Shown piece by piece: positions 8,104 through 15,724 of a stretch of 34,162 bases of DNA; the stretch's first letter is position 1, and each line of letters opens with the position of its first letter. Source of the DNA: Pseudomonadota bacterium (GTDB lineage Bacteria > Pseudomonadota > Alphaproteobacteria > Reyranellales > Reyranellaceae); assembly GCA_023436825.1 (NCBI GenBank), contig JAEZHS010000590.1, forward strand, positions 1 through 34,162, in the 5' to 3' direction. A program made the translations under genes and the position numbers. The notes under the pieces were generated by a model. The model was not told the origin of the DNA, did not search any database, and saw nothing but the letters and a program-made list of their open reading frames with translations.

Positions 8104-9474
8104 ATGAGACGCCGCGTATTGGCTGCTGCCACTGCAATTACATTCGCCCTGGCTGCGGCCCCCAGCTTCGCCCAGGAAACACTCACCGTGTGGTGGGTGA
8201 AGGGCTTCTACAAGTCCGAGGACGAGGCGCTTTACGCCGCCATCAAGAAGTTCGAGGCCAAGACCGGCGTCAAGGTCGAGCTCTCGCAGTACGCGGTCCA
8301 GGACATGAACGCCAAGTCGGTGGCCGCGCTCGACGCCGGCACGCCGCCGGACATCGCCTACTCCGACACCTATGACGTTCAGACCGCCGGCAAGTGGGCG
8401 TTCGACGGTAAGCTCGAGGACATTTCCGACGTGATCGGTCCGATGAAGGACCGCTTCGCGCCCGTCACCATAGAGACCGCCTTCCTGTGGAACGACGTGG
8501 CCAAGAAGAAGGCCTACTACGGCTTCGCGCTGAAGCAGCAGACGCTGCACATCCAGTACTGGAAGGACATGCTGGCCCAGGCCGGCTTCAAGGAAAGCGA
8601 CATCCCCGGCGACTGGACCGCCTACTGGTCGTTCTGGTGCGACAAGGTGCAGCCCGCGCTGCGCAAGGCCACCGGCCAGCGCATCTACGGCATCGGCAGC
8701 CCGATGGGCGTGGAATCGACCGACTCGTTCCAGTCTTTCCTGAGCTGGGTCGACGCCTACAACGTCAAGCTGGTCGATGATTCGGGCAAGCTCCTGGTCG
8801 ACGATCCCAAGGTCAAGGAAGGCCTGGTCAAGGCGCTCAAGGACTACACCGACGTCTACACCAAGGGCTGCACGCCGCCGTCGTCGACGACCTGGAAGGA
8901 CCCCGACAACAACGTCGCCTTCCACAACAAGACGACGGCGATGACACACAACTACACGATCTCGATCGCCGCCAAGTGGCTGGACGACGCCAACAACGAG
9001 TCGCTCACCCCCGAGCAGCGCGCCGCCGGAAAGAAGGCGTACGACGAGTTGATCGCGACGGCAGGCTTCCCCAAGAAGCCGGATGGCTCGCCGATGGTCT
9101 ACCGCACCGCGGTGAAGGTCGGCGTGATCTTCGCCGGCTCCAAGAACAAGAAGCGGGCCCGCGAGTTCCTGGCGTTCATGCTCGAGGAGGACAACCTCCG
9201 TCCCTACGTCGAAGGCGCGCTCGGCCGCTGGTTCCCGGTGACCAAGGCGAGCCAGGAGAGCCCGTTCTGGCAGGCCGACAAGCATCGCAAGGCGGTCTAC
9301 GACCAGTTCAAGGCCGGCACGACGCCGTTCGAGTTCACCAAGAACTACAAGTTCACCATCCTGAACAACGAGAACGTCTGGGCCAAGGCGATGAACCGCG
9401 TGGTCAACGAGAAGGTCTCGGTCGAGAAGGCGGTCGACGAGCTGATCGCCCGTATCAAGCAGGTGGCCGGCTGA
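8104..9474 (+). CDS. Sugar-type ABC transporter extracellular solute-binding protein
   Basis: A 456-residue periplasmic receptor of the SBP_bac_1 (MalE/UgpB-like) family. ATG at 8104 is preferred because AGAGGGA lies at 8094-8100 and a signal peptide (MRRRVLAAATAITFALAAAPSFAQ) starts there; an in-frame ATG at 8080 has no properly spaced ribosome site. The mature chain begins ETLTVWWVKGF, typical of the family, with AALDAGTPPDIAYSDTYD in the first lobe and a C-terminal KKRAREFLAFML segment. It is unusually lysine-rich for this window. It is followed by two permease genes, so it delivers a ligand, probably a sugar, polyol or glycerophosphodiester, to them. Exact ligand unknown. Confidence 0.92.
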   Translation: MRRRVLAAATAITFALAAAPSFAQETLTVWWVKGFYKSEDEALYAAIKKFEAKTGVKVELSQYAVQDMNAKSVAALDAGTPPDIAYSDTYDVQTAGKWAFDGKLEDISDVIGPMKDRFAPVTIETAFLWNDVAKKKAYYGFALKQQTLHIQYWKDMLAQAGFKESDIPGDWTAYWSFWCDKVQPALRKATGQRIYGIGSPMGVESTDSFQSFLSWVDAYNVKLVDDSGKLLVDDPKVKEGLVKALKDYTDVYTKGCTPPSSTTWKDPDNNVAFHNKTTAMTHNYTISIAAKWLDDANNESLTPEQRAAGKKAYDELIATAGFPKKPDGSPMVYRTAVKVGVIFAGSKNKKRAREFLAFMLEEDNLRPYVEGALGRWFPVTKASQESPFWQADKHRKAVYDQFKAGTTPFEFTKNYKFTILNNENVWAKAMNRVVNEKVSVEKAVDELIARIKQVAG

Positions 9475-9499
9475 TCCTGCCTCACGTGGGTAACGCGTA

Positions 9500-10384
9500 G
9501 TGACGGCAACGACGACGATCGACGAAGCGGCCCGCCCCAAGCCACGGCCGGGGCGGGCCGGCTTTGCCGTGTCGCAGAAGCAGGCCTGGGCCCTGCTGTT
9601 CACGGCGCCCTACGTCGCGATCTTCCTGGGCTTCGTCGTCTTCCCGGTGGGCTACGCCTTCTGGCTGGCGCGCAGCCCGCAGCTCTATGTCGAGCTCTGG
9701 CACGATCCCATCTTCCTGCGCACGGTGGTGAACACGCTGGTGTTCCTGGTCGTGGCCATCAACATCAAGATGGCGATCGCGCTGTTCCTCTCCGGCTTCT
9801 TCGCCCAGAAGCGCTGGTGGGTGAAGATCCTGGCCGTGCTGTTCGTGCTGCCGTGGGCGGTGCCCTCGATCCCGACCATCCTGTCGGTCCGCTTCCTGCT
9901 CAATCCCGAGTGGGGCGTGATCAACACCCTGATCTTCAAGCTGACGGGTGACGACGGCCCGAACTGGCTGAACGACCCGACATTGGCGCTGTCTCTCTCG
10001 ATGGTGGTCCATATCTGGAAGTCTCTGCCGTTCTGGACGCTGATCCTGTTGGCCGGGCGCCTCGCCATTCCGCACGAGCTTTACGAAGCCGCGTCGGTCG
10101 ACGGCGCCGGCGCCTGGCATCGCTTCCGCTTCATCACCTGGCCGTCGATCAGCACGCTCTACGTGACCTGCACCTTGCTCTCGATGATCTTCACGGTGGG
10201 CGACTTCAACAGCGTCTACCTGCTGACGGGCGGCGGGCCGGCCGACCTGACCCATGTGCTGGCGACCTTGGGCATCCGCTATCTCAGGCTCGACCAGGTC
10301 GGGCTGGCCATGGCTTCGATCGTGTGCGCGCTGCCGCTGATCCTGCCGCTGGTGTACTTCATGATGCGGCGGCTTTCGCGATGA
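9500..10384 (+). CDS. ABC transporter permease (MalF/UgpA-like)
   Basis: A 294-residue inner-membrane protein with six predicted helices. The start is GTG at 9500, 25 bp after the receptor stop; the ribosome site is weak. The EAA loop that docks the ATPase is EAASVDGAGAWHRFRFITWP near residues 194-213, in the standard place. The cytoplasmic N-terminus (about 25 residues, proline/arginine-rich) precedes helix 1 (AWALLFTAPYVAIFLGFVV). Its stop overlaps the next permease start as ATGA, so the two subunits are translated together. Confidence 0.92.
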   Translation: MTATTTIDEAARPKPRPGRAGFAVSQKQAWALLFTAPYVAIFLGFVVFPVGYAFWLARSPQLYVELWHDPIFLRTVVNTLVFLVVAINIKMAIALFLSGFFAQKRWWVKILAVLFVLPWAVPSIPTILSVRFLLNPEWGVINTLIFKLTGDDGPNWLNDPTLALSLSMVVHIWKSLPFWTLILLAGRLAIPHELYEAASVDGAGAWHRFRFITWPSISTLYVTCTLLSMIFTVGDFNSVYLLTGGGPADLTHVLATLGIRYLRLDQVGLAMASIVCALPLILPLVYFMMRRLSR

Positions 10385-11235
10385 CGATGCGTAAATTCAT
10401 GCGCGGCGTCAGCACCGAGGCCGCCCTGCTGCTGGTCGGCATCCCGGTCCTGCTGTGGACCTTGATCCCGATCTACCACATGTTCCTGTTCGCGGTTTCG
10501 CCCAAGGATGCGGCGTTCTCCGGCCAGCTCTGGCCGACCAATCCGACGGTGCGCAATTTCGAGATCGTATTCAGCCAGAAGCACCACTTCCTCTACAATT
10601 TCTGGCTGCAGATGTTCAATTCGCTGGTGATCTCGGTCGGCACGGCGGTGCTGACCTTGATGATCGCCAGCGCCGCGGCATTCGCCATCAGCCGGCTGCG
10701 CATGAAGGGTGGGCGCCTGGTGATGAACTTGGCGCTCCTGACCTACTTCATCCCGGCCGCCTTCCTCGCCGTGCCGATGTACAAGACCATGGGCATGTAC
10801 GGCCTGCTCAACAACGACTGGGCGCTGGTGCTGGCCATGGTGACGGTGGCCTCGCCCTACGCCATCTGGATCCTGCGCCAGGCGTCGGACAAGCTGCCCG
10901 TCGAACTCGACGAGGCCGCCCTGATCGACGGAGCGTCGCCGTTCCAGCTCTTCCGCCTGATCTACATCCCGCTGATGGTGCCGTCGCTGATCGCCGTCGG
11001 CACCTACGCGCTCCTGCTGGCGTGGAACGAATATCTCTACGCCTTCCTGCTGCTGTCGCGCGAGACGGCGATCACGCTGCCCGTGGCGCTGGGCAACTTC
11101 CTGTCGGCCGACGATTCGCCGTGGGAACTGCTGATGACAGCGGGGTTCATCTACGCCCTGCCGCCTGCCGCGATTTACTACGCCTTTCGCAAGTACATGT
11201 CGTCCGGCCTGACGGCCGGGGCGGTCAAAGGCTAG
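10381..11235 (+). CDS. ABC transporter permease (MalG/UgpE-like)
   Basis: A 284-residue six-helix permease, the second subunit of the importer. I start it at ATG 10381, which forms an ATGA overlap with the upstream stop; an upstream in-frame start at 10324 would run through the preceding permease. The EAA loop is DEAALIDGASPFQLFRLIYI at about residues 176-195. The C-terminus ends in the typical FRKYMSSGLTAGAVKG. No ATP-binding gene follows; a large hairpin lies 8 bp after the stop. The ATPase must be shared or encoded elsewhere. Confidence 0.92.
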   Translation: MTMRKFMRGVSTEAALLLVGIPVLLWTLIPIYHMFLFAVSPKDAAFSGQLWPTNPTVRNFEIVFSQKHHFLYNFWLQMFNSLVISVGTAVLTLMIASAAAFAISRLRMKGGRLVMNLALLTYFIPAAFLAVPMYKTMGMYGLLNNDWALVLAMVTVASPYAIWILRQASDKLPVELDEAALIDGASPFQLFRLIYIPLMVPSLIAVGTYALLLAWNEYLYAFLLLSRETAITLPVALGNFLSADDSPWELLMTAGFIYALPPAAIYYAFRKYMSSGLTAGAVKG

Positions 11236-11243
11236 AACGTTTT

Positions 11244-11281
11244 CCAATTGGCTGGAACCGTATGCGATTCCAGCCAATTGG
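11244..11281 (+). terminator. 14-bp perfect hairpin after the ABC permease operon
   Basis: Two perfect 14-base arms, CCAATTGGCTGGAA at 11244-11257 and its complement at 11268-11281, flank a 10-base loop. It starts 8 bases after the permease stop, where a terminator or mRNA-stabilising stem would be expected. There is no T-run after it, so a Rho-independent role is uncertain. The arms also contain a CCAATTGG palindrome and could be a dispersed repeat. Confidence 0.55.
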
Positions 11282-11408
11282 CATTGTGTCGACGATTGGC
11301 TGCGCCAGGCCAAGTAGGCGCCGCCGGCGGCGGTCTGCCGCTCGATCACCTCAGTCTCCCCCACCAGGCGCACGGCGCCGGGCCTCTAGTAGCGCGCGAT
11401 CATGAACG

Positions 11409-11567
11409 ATGCTTCCTTCTGAAGAGCGTCAGCACACCCGCGGGCCCAGCGCCTTGAGCTGCGCCATCGCCTCGCGATGCGCCGCCCCGGCGGTGAAGTG
11501 CGACGCCTTGGCCGAGGTCATCAAGGCGCTGCGAAAGGCCCGTGGCGAGAAGGAGCCGACGAAATGA
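11409..11567 (+). CDS. Possible 52-residue ORF, unrecognised
   Basis: An ORF from ATG 11409 to TGA 11567 whose last 30 residues look gene-like (AAPAVKCDALAEVIKALRKA, then RGEKEPTK), whereas the first 20 do not. The stop overlaps the ATG of the next small gene as ATGA, a coupling pattern that supports real coding. It may be the tail of a truncated gene whose 5' part was lost. No function can be assigned. Confidence 0.35.
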   Translation: MLPSEERQHTRGPSALSCAIASRCAAPAVKCDALAEVIKALRKARGEKEPTK

Positions 11568-11756
11568 CCATCGGCCGCTATCTCCTCATCATGCTGGCCG
11601 TCCTGGGGCTACTGGCGATCGTTGGGCGGGGTGAGGCGCACGACGTCTACCAGGACCGGCAGCGTCCCGATGGTGGCGGGTCGTGCTGCAACGATCAGGA
11701 CTGACGCCAACTCGCGCCTTCCTCGGTGACGACGGCCGCTGGCGGGCCTGGGATGG
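11564..11756 (+). pseudogene. Frameshifted small exported protein (CCxxxDC type)
   Basis: ATG 11564 opens a signal peptide (MTIGRYLLIMLAVLGLLAIV, then GRGEAHD) followed by a GGGSCCNDQD segment, where a TGA at 11702-11704 ends the frame after 46 residues. In the next frame the sequence continues TPTRAFLGDDGRWRAWDG. Restoring one base in the codon after QD gives CCNDQDC-TPTRAFLGDDG, which matches my memory of a common rhizobial exported protein with a CCxxxDC motif. So one base has been lost near 11703. After about 11756 the similarity stops and a different remnant begins in a third frame, so the C-terminus is also missing. Confidence 0.65.
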
Positions 11757-11765
11757 CCCCGGACG

Positions 11766-11961
11766 CTCTACTTCACGCCGGTCTACGGCAACGGTGATCC
11801 GAACCACGAGAACACGAAGTTCTTCAAGTGGTCGCCAAGCGGCGAGATCAACCTCGGCACCGTCAATCGCGCCGCGTGGGAGCACATGAAGCTCGGAGCC
11901 GAGTGACTACGTCGACTTCACGATGGCGACGCCGCCGCCGGAAGTGAAGCCGGCCTACTGA
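11766..11961 (+). pseudogene. Remnant of a phage-like protein (EYYVDFT type)
   Basis: Frame 3 reads LYFTPVYGNGDPNHENTKFF, then KWSPSGEINLGTVNRAAWEH and MKLGAE, before TGA at 11904-11906. Deleting the G at 11905 gives EYYVDFTMATPPPEVKPAY and a stop at 11961. The layout (xPVYGxxDPxNxxFxxxTPSGxI, then a terminal YYVDFT) resembles a small conserved protein found in rhizobial prophages. That family match is from memory. The 5' part is missing, replaced by the preceding small gene, and one frameshift breaks the rest. It is followed by a strong terminator. Confidence 0.55.
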
Positions 11962-12056
11962 AATCGCGATGCGCCTGCCACCGTCGATCCTGCCAGTCCG
12001 CGACGGGCAGGGCGTACGCAGGCCATCTCCTCCCTCGCGCGATGAGCGCCACCTGT

Positions 12057-12087
12057 GCCGCCGGCCCTTCGGGGTCGGCGGCTTTTT
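12057..12087 (+). terminator. Rho-independent terminator with UUCG tetraloop
   Basis: An 11-bp stem, GCCGCCGGCCC (12057-12067) with GGGTCGGCGGC (12072-12082; one G-T pair), closes a C(TTCG)G loop and is followed by TTTTT at 12083-12087. This is a textbook intrinsic terminator. On the + strand it ends whatever reads through the two broken genes just upstream. Confidence 0.85.
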
Positions 12088-12146
12088 CGTTTTGGTGCTC
12101 CTTGCAGGCAGCCGATGCCGGAGCTCAACTGAGCGGAGTTCGGAGT

Positions 12147-12458
12147 CTATCTCGTTTCGCGCTCCGTGCTCCTGGCGGGTTCAGGCACCGGATCTGGCTG
12201 TGGTACCCCGAGTCTACGTGCCAACGGTATCGCTCGTTGGAGAAACCTGTCGATGTAGCTCGGTGACCTCTGAAGAAGCGGCGCCCGGATTGCCTGCTTG
12301 TATTGCCGGTGGCCAAGCGGCGTCAGATGCCAGACGTCCTTGAAGCGCTCCGCCAACTTGAACTGGACAAGTCGTTGCGCCAATTTCGCATCTACCTTCG
12401 GAGATTGGTTGGCGATTCGGCACAGCTCAATCTCTTCTTCCGGCGTTAGCTTACGCAT
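12147..12458 (-). CDS. Small winged-helix-like hypothetical protein
   Basis: A 103-residue protein from ATG 12458. The open frame extends upstream to 12899, but the extra residues are arginine/proline-rich shadow sequence, and the chain from MRKLTPEEEIELCRIANQSP onward has normal composition. The middle (KLAQRLVQFKLAERFKDVWH, then LTPLGHRQYKQ) has the helix-helix-wing layout of a winged helix, with the LTPLG turn typical of small MarR/PadR-like regulators. The C-terminal 35 residues (SYIDRFLQRAIPLARRLG, then proline-rich) are probably extended. No partner gene is adjacent. DNA binding is inferred only. Confidence 0.6.
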   Translation of the reverse strand: MRKLTPEEEIELCRIANQSPKVDAKLAQRLVQFKLAERFKDVWHLTPLGHRQYKQAIRAPLLQRSPSYIDRFLQRAIPLARRLGVPQPDPVPEPARSTERETR

Positions 12459-13122
12459 GGCGTACAGCCCTCGCTTTGTCGTGAGCGGGAGCGCGGAGCA
12501 TGCTTGCCGATACCCGCCGTCTCTCAGCCGCCGACGCTCATAGGTGACGAGCCGACGATGCAGCAAGTGTCCAAGGGGTTGCAACGCCTTATGGGGCCTG
12601 CTGTACGCATTTTGTAATGTTCGCCTGGGCCGGGCTTCGAGAGACCGGCGAGGCGTAGGCCCGAGCCGCCTTCGCGACCGTCGAAAAGGTTGCCACCTCC
12701 AACGCTGCCGGAACTCGACACGGGCCGGGCTCGGATAGAGTGCGCGTTGCGGCCTGCGAGAAGTCCGGCGAGCCGGTGGCGGCGTCATCGGGCGCCTGGT
12801 TGTCGTAAGAAGCTCCCCCCGTCCTGAAGTGTCCCTAGCTACCCCTTCGGCTGCCGTGCACCCGATGACTTGCCGATCTTGCCCCCGAGTGCACGCCAAC
12901 CTCCTTGATTTGCGTCAACTCCTACCGGACAAGGGGCAAAGAGCTTCGCGGTATTCGAAAAGACTACAGCCCGTCCTGGAAAACACTGTGCGACACGCCC
13001 GTCATAGCCAGGACGAAAATCAGCCATGCGAAAGGTCTTCACTGCCCAGTTGCGAGCGCCGGTACTCTGTCAGCCCCTTGGACCGTAGGTGACCCCCAGT
13101 CACCTGCGCATTCGGTCAAGGG
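12459..13122. other. 664-bp stretch without a convincing gene
   Basis: Open frames exist on both strands, but their translations are arginine/proline/cysteine-rich and lack any family-like segment. I see no RNA gene. It contains short GC-rich inverted segments (for example GGGCCGGGCT near 12630 and again near 12723) that look like non-coding erosion rather than a defined element. Confidence 0.5.
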
Positions 13123-13167
13123 AAGCCGGCCGGACCTGTCGTACTCCGGGGTACTGGCCGGCTTTTT
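13123..13167 (+). terminator. Rho-independent terminator
   Basis: AAGCCGGCC (13123-13131) pairs with GGCCGGCTT (13156-13164), and a T-run spans 13163-13167. The 24-base loop contains a second short stem, GTAC...GTAC. No intact gene precedes it closely, so it may mark the end of a lost gene. Confidence 0.75.
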
Positions 13168-13198
13168 CTAACGTGACCACCGCTGGACGCTCACCGTC

Positions 13199-13447
13199 AT
13201 GCCGTCACAATTCATAGACAGGGTTGGGCCGGACGTCGACACATCTGCCGCACAACCAATGGAAAATCGAGCTGCGCATTATCGATTAATTGCGGCCGGT
13301 GTACGGGCCAAGGCCGACAATTCACCAGACAAGCGAACCCGGCAGGGCTTGCTGATGGCTGCCGAGGTGTGGGAAAGGCTCGCCATGCTCGCAGAAAGGG
13401 CAGTCCCCCCATCTCTGCAAGCAGACACTCGCCATCTCAATACCTAA
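13199..13447 (+). CDS. Small conserved helical protein (YRxxAxxxRxxA type)
   Basis: An 82-residue protein from ATG 13199; an in-frame ATG at 13259 would give the core only. The core, RAAHYRLIAAGVRAKADNSP followed by RQGLLMAAEVWERLAMLAE, fits a pattern I know from many short Rhizobiales proteins (HYRxxAxxxRxxAxxxxDxxxRxxLLxxAxxWxxLAxxAE), forming two amphipathic helices. Function unknown. A second protein with the same layout is at 15725-15934. The ribosome site is weak. Confidence 0.7.
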   Translation: MPSQFIDRVGPDVDTSAAQPMENRAAHYRLIAAGVRAKADNSPDKRTRQGLLMAAEVWERLAMLAERAVPPSLQADTRHLNT

Positions 13448-13515
13448 GCCAAGTGACTTCACTCCGACCGCCGCCGCTACACTACCCAATGTGGGAACGA
13501 CCTCAGCCACCCAAA

Positions 13516-14285
13516 TGGATCAAGCCACAACTCACGCCTGGTGGACGAGGCACCGGCTGGCGATGGCTGGGTTCACGAGATCAACTACGACGGCTATCGC
13601 TGCACGCCCGCATCGATGCCGGTAAGGCGACGTTGCTCACCCGCACCGGGCTCGATTGGTCGCGCCGCCTTCGATCTTCTTTTCCTGAACGGCAACGACA
13701 CGGCCCAGCTGCGGCTGGTCGACCGCAAGGCTTGTCTGCAGCGCCTCTTCAAGCGGGAGATTCCGGGGCTGCGCTACAGCGAGCACGTCGCCGGCAACGG
13801 TCCTCAGTTCAGGGCGCAGGCCTGCAGGCTGGGCCTCGAGGGCGCGATTTCGAAGCGGGCCGATCAGCCCTACGCCCCTCGTGACCGCGGGATCTGGGTG
13901 AAGTCGAAGTGCCTCAACCGCGAGGAGTTCGTGGTGGTGGGCTGGACCGATCCCGAGGGCAGCAGGTCGCAAATCGGTGCGCTGCTGCTGGGCCACTACA
14001 CCGACCACGGTCGGTTGCTCTATGCCGGCCGCGCCGGCACCGGCATGACGGAGAAGGAGCTCCGGCGGTTGGGGCGTGCTGTCACCGCTGCATGTTTCCA
14101 AGATGCCGCTCGCCGAGCCGCCGCCGCGCGACAGCCGATTCGGCTCGCCGCTCAAGCTGTCGCGCGTGCACTGGGTGCGGCCCGAGCTGGTCGTCGAGGT
14201 CCTACCTGACCTGGACTGGGGACAACCTCCTGCGGCAGGTCTCCTATCAGGGGCAGCGGGAGGACAAAACCAGCACGACAGGTCG
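13516..14285 (+). pseudogene. ligD: ATP-dependent DNA ligase LigD, ligase-domain pseudogene
   Basis: Successive frames spell the ligase module of a LigD-type enzyme. They are WIKPQLT then LVDEAPAGDGWVHEINYDGY (shift near 13537), LHARIDAGKATLLTRTGLDW (shift near 13600), FDLLFLNGNDTAQLRLVDRK to LYAGRAGTGMTEKELRRLG, KMPLAEPPPRDSRFGSPLKL then SRVHWVRPELVVEV (shift near 14090), and YLTWTGDNLLRQVSYQGQRE (shift near 14200). The segment normally lying between the adenylation core and FDLLFL is missing at about 13668, an internal deletion. The catalytic EIKYDGYR-type motif survives as EINYDGYR, with lysine replaced by asparagine; in ligases this lysine carries AMP. At least four frameshifts, one deletion and a lost nucleophile make it non-functional. 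Confidence 0.88.
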
Positions 14286-14291
14286 TACGAA

Positions 14292-14621
14292 CTATTCCCC
14301 ACCCTCGCCGGCGTTGATGGCGCTCGGCGGACGCATCGCCGATGCCAGGGAGCCCAAGGTCTCGCACACTGCCCTTACCCCCTCCTCGATCGATGGGTCC
14401 GCCAGGTTCTGGGTCGCCAAAATGCGGTCGCTCAGGGTATCCGCTCGATCGCGTGCGCGCTCCACCAGATCGACAACTTCCTGAGGGAAAGAGACGAGCG
14501 GGGTCGCTTTGAAGCTGGCCAGCCCTTCGAGCAGCATCACGCGGGCGATATCGTCCCTAGGGAAGGTCAAGGCTCGGTGGCATGCAAACTCCACTGCCTG
14601 CACCGCGTCCGCCGCGTTCAT
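14292..14621 (-). CDS. Hypothetical helical protein
   Basis: A 109-residue acidic protein from ATG 14621 without a signal peptide or membrane segment. It has well-balanced composition (AADAVQAVEFACHRALTFPR, VSFPQEVVDLVERARDRADT, and ADPSIEEGVRAVCETLGSLA near the C-terminus) and reads as a bundle of helices. It ends just past the ligD remnant on the opposite strand. I do not recognise the family. The composition contrasts with the shadow frames around it, which supports real coding. Confidence 0.6.
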   Translation of the reverse strand: MNAADAVQAVEFACHRALTFPRDDIARVMLLEGLASFKATPLVSFPQEVVDLVERARDRADTLSDRILATQNLADPSIEEGVRAVCETLGSLASAMRPPSAINAGEGGE

Positions 14622-14798
14622 TCAAGCCCCGTTTCTCACGGCTCGTGAACGACTGTGCCTCAATTTGGTTCCGATCTTCCGCAGCAGCCCGACGTTCTGA
14701 ATCGCCGTCGCGCATGTGCGGAGCGGAAATCCGGTCTCCCCCAGAGGGCGTCCGACCTGCTACTCTAAAATGGAGAGACGTTCAAACGGGGATGGACC

Positions 14799-14978
14799 GT
14801 GCGGTGTTACTTCATGCGAGCGGGCCGCATCGAGAACGTGGAATTGCTAAAGGATGGCCCAGACGAGGAACTGATCAAGCAGGCCAAGCACCTGTTCCAG
14901 GAACATAACGCCGACCAAAAGTATGACGGGTTCGAGATTTGGAGCGGAAAGCGGTTCGTCTATCGGGAACCGAATTAG
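14799..14978 (+). CDS. Small conserved protein, 59 residues
   Basis: The start is GTG at 14799 with GGGGATGG at 14788-14795, giving RCYFMRAGRIENVELLKDGP, then a helix (DEELIKQAKHLFQEHN) and FEIWSGKRFVYREPN. It fits a small beta-alpha-beta pattern (xYFMRxGRIxxVExL...xxEIWxGxRxVxR) that I recall from Bradyrhizobium-type genomes as hypothetical proteins. It is soluble and has no catalytic signature. It precedes the winged-helix remnant by about 60 bp. Confidence 0.7.
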   Translation: MRCYFMRAGRIENVELLKDGPDEELIKQAKHLFQEHNADQKYDGFEIWSGKRFVYREPN

Positions 14979-15039
14979 GCAGTTTCGCGGAACCGCTTTC
15001 TCACAGTCGTTTCTGGTGAACATCCCATTGGAAACGTCG

Positions 15040-15293
15040 ATGCCACACCAAAAAAGCCACGGGGAGACAACGCGTCGCCCGGCACAAAAGCGCATCCTCT
15101 GAGCGATTTCGGGATCAAGGTATTGCGCAGGCTGGTAAACAGCCAGCGCGTATTGGTATCATCACATCTCAGGCGCTTGGAAATGGCTGGGCTCATCCAG
15201 GATGGACCGCGCGGCATTTCCCTGACAGCCGAGGGTCGGCACCGGGCCAGCCAGGTGGTGCGGCCGGTGCCGCATGCTCGCAGCAGGGGTTAG
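15040..15293 (+). pseudogene. Winged-helix protein, frameshifted (copy 1)
   Basis: ATG 15040 opens MPHQKSHGETTRRPAQKRIL and stops at TGA 15100-15102. Two bases on, the other frame continues SDFGIKVLRRLVNSQRVLVS, SHLRRLEMAGLIQDGPRGIS and LTAEGRHRA, ending at 15293. Removing the repeated CT in CCTCTG (15096-15101) joins the two parts into one 84-residue protein, so a 2-base duplication is the likely lesion. The second half is a clear winged helix: recognition helix SSHLRRLEMAGLI, then the wing GPRGISLTAEG. A second, more decayed copy is at 16234-16385. Programmed frameshifting is not excluded but has no supporting slippery heptamer. Confidence 0.65.
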
Positions 15294-15469
15294 GATTCTT
15301 TGGCCTGTTGCCGCTCCATGCGATCTGCCTCGGCTTCGAGTGCATCTGCCTGGAGCAACAGGGCGTCACGCTCCGCAATTATGGAAATGTGCGGGGCAGC
15401 CTTTCTCAGAAAGGCTGCGCGCTGTCGATTGGCCTGGGCCTTGTGTATCCACCAGTATCTGTCGGGCAC
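15290..15469 (-). CDS. Small basic coiled-coil protein, 59 residues
   Basis: GTG at 15469, just downstream of an in-frame stop, gives MPDRYWWIHKAQANRQRAAF followed by a long helix (ISIIAERDALLLQADALEAE, then ADRMERQQAKES). Alanine, glutamate and arginine heptads suggest a coiled coil. The stop overlaps the stop of the convergent winged-helix gene by 4 bp, a precise convergent arrangement that supports both having been genes. An exact 23-base palindrome lies inside it and encodes AAFLRKAA. Function unknown. Confidence 0.6.
   Translation of the reverse strand: MPDRYWWIHKAQANRQRAAFLRKAAPHISIIAERDALLLQADALEAEADRMERQQAKES
15396..15418. repeat. 23-base palindrome inside a small gene
   Basis: GCAGCCTTTCT (15396-15406), one central base, then AGAAAGGCTGC (15408-15418): a perfect 11-bp inverted repeat. 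It could form a tight hairpin in either transcript or be a protein-binding site. It lies inside the 59-residue minus-strand ORF. Confidence 0.7.
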
Positions 15470-15724
15470 GACAACTCACGCTTTAAGCCAGGAAAATGGC
15501 GATTAATGCCGGCCGTCGAGAGATAGTTGCTGTGAAGCGCTGATTTCAGCCCTGGACTGCAGCGCTTACGGTTTGACCACCTCGTTCCCCTTGCAACTTC
15601 GGGCCCCACCGTGCGTAGTTTGACCATCGCCGGCTCGTTCCCTGAGCGTCGGCGGCTGAGAGACAGCGGCATCCAAGTCAAGAATGTCCCGCGCTCCCGC
15701 TCACTCGAACGTGACGGAGAGCGC

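Noticed and set aside
10279..11373. A 364-codon minus-strand open frame over the second permease
   Set aside because: Antisense shadow of the permease. Only its first 25 residues (RLVGETEVIERQTAAGGAYL), outside the permease, look protein-like, too little to call a gene.
12839..13042. A 67-codon minus-strand open frame
   Set aside because: It has no ribosome site, family pattern or convincing composition, and the region looks non-coding.
15610..15724. An N-terminal extension of the KAAHCEAMA-type protein from 15611
   Set aside because: The extra residues are arginine/serine-rich shadow sequence, while ATG 15725 has a ribosome site.
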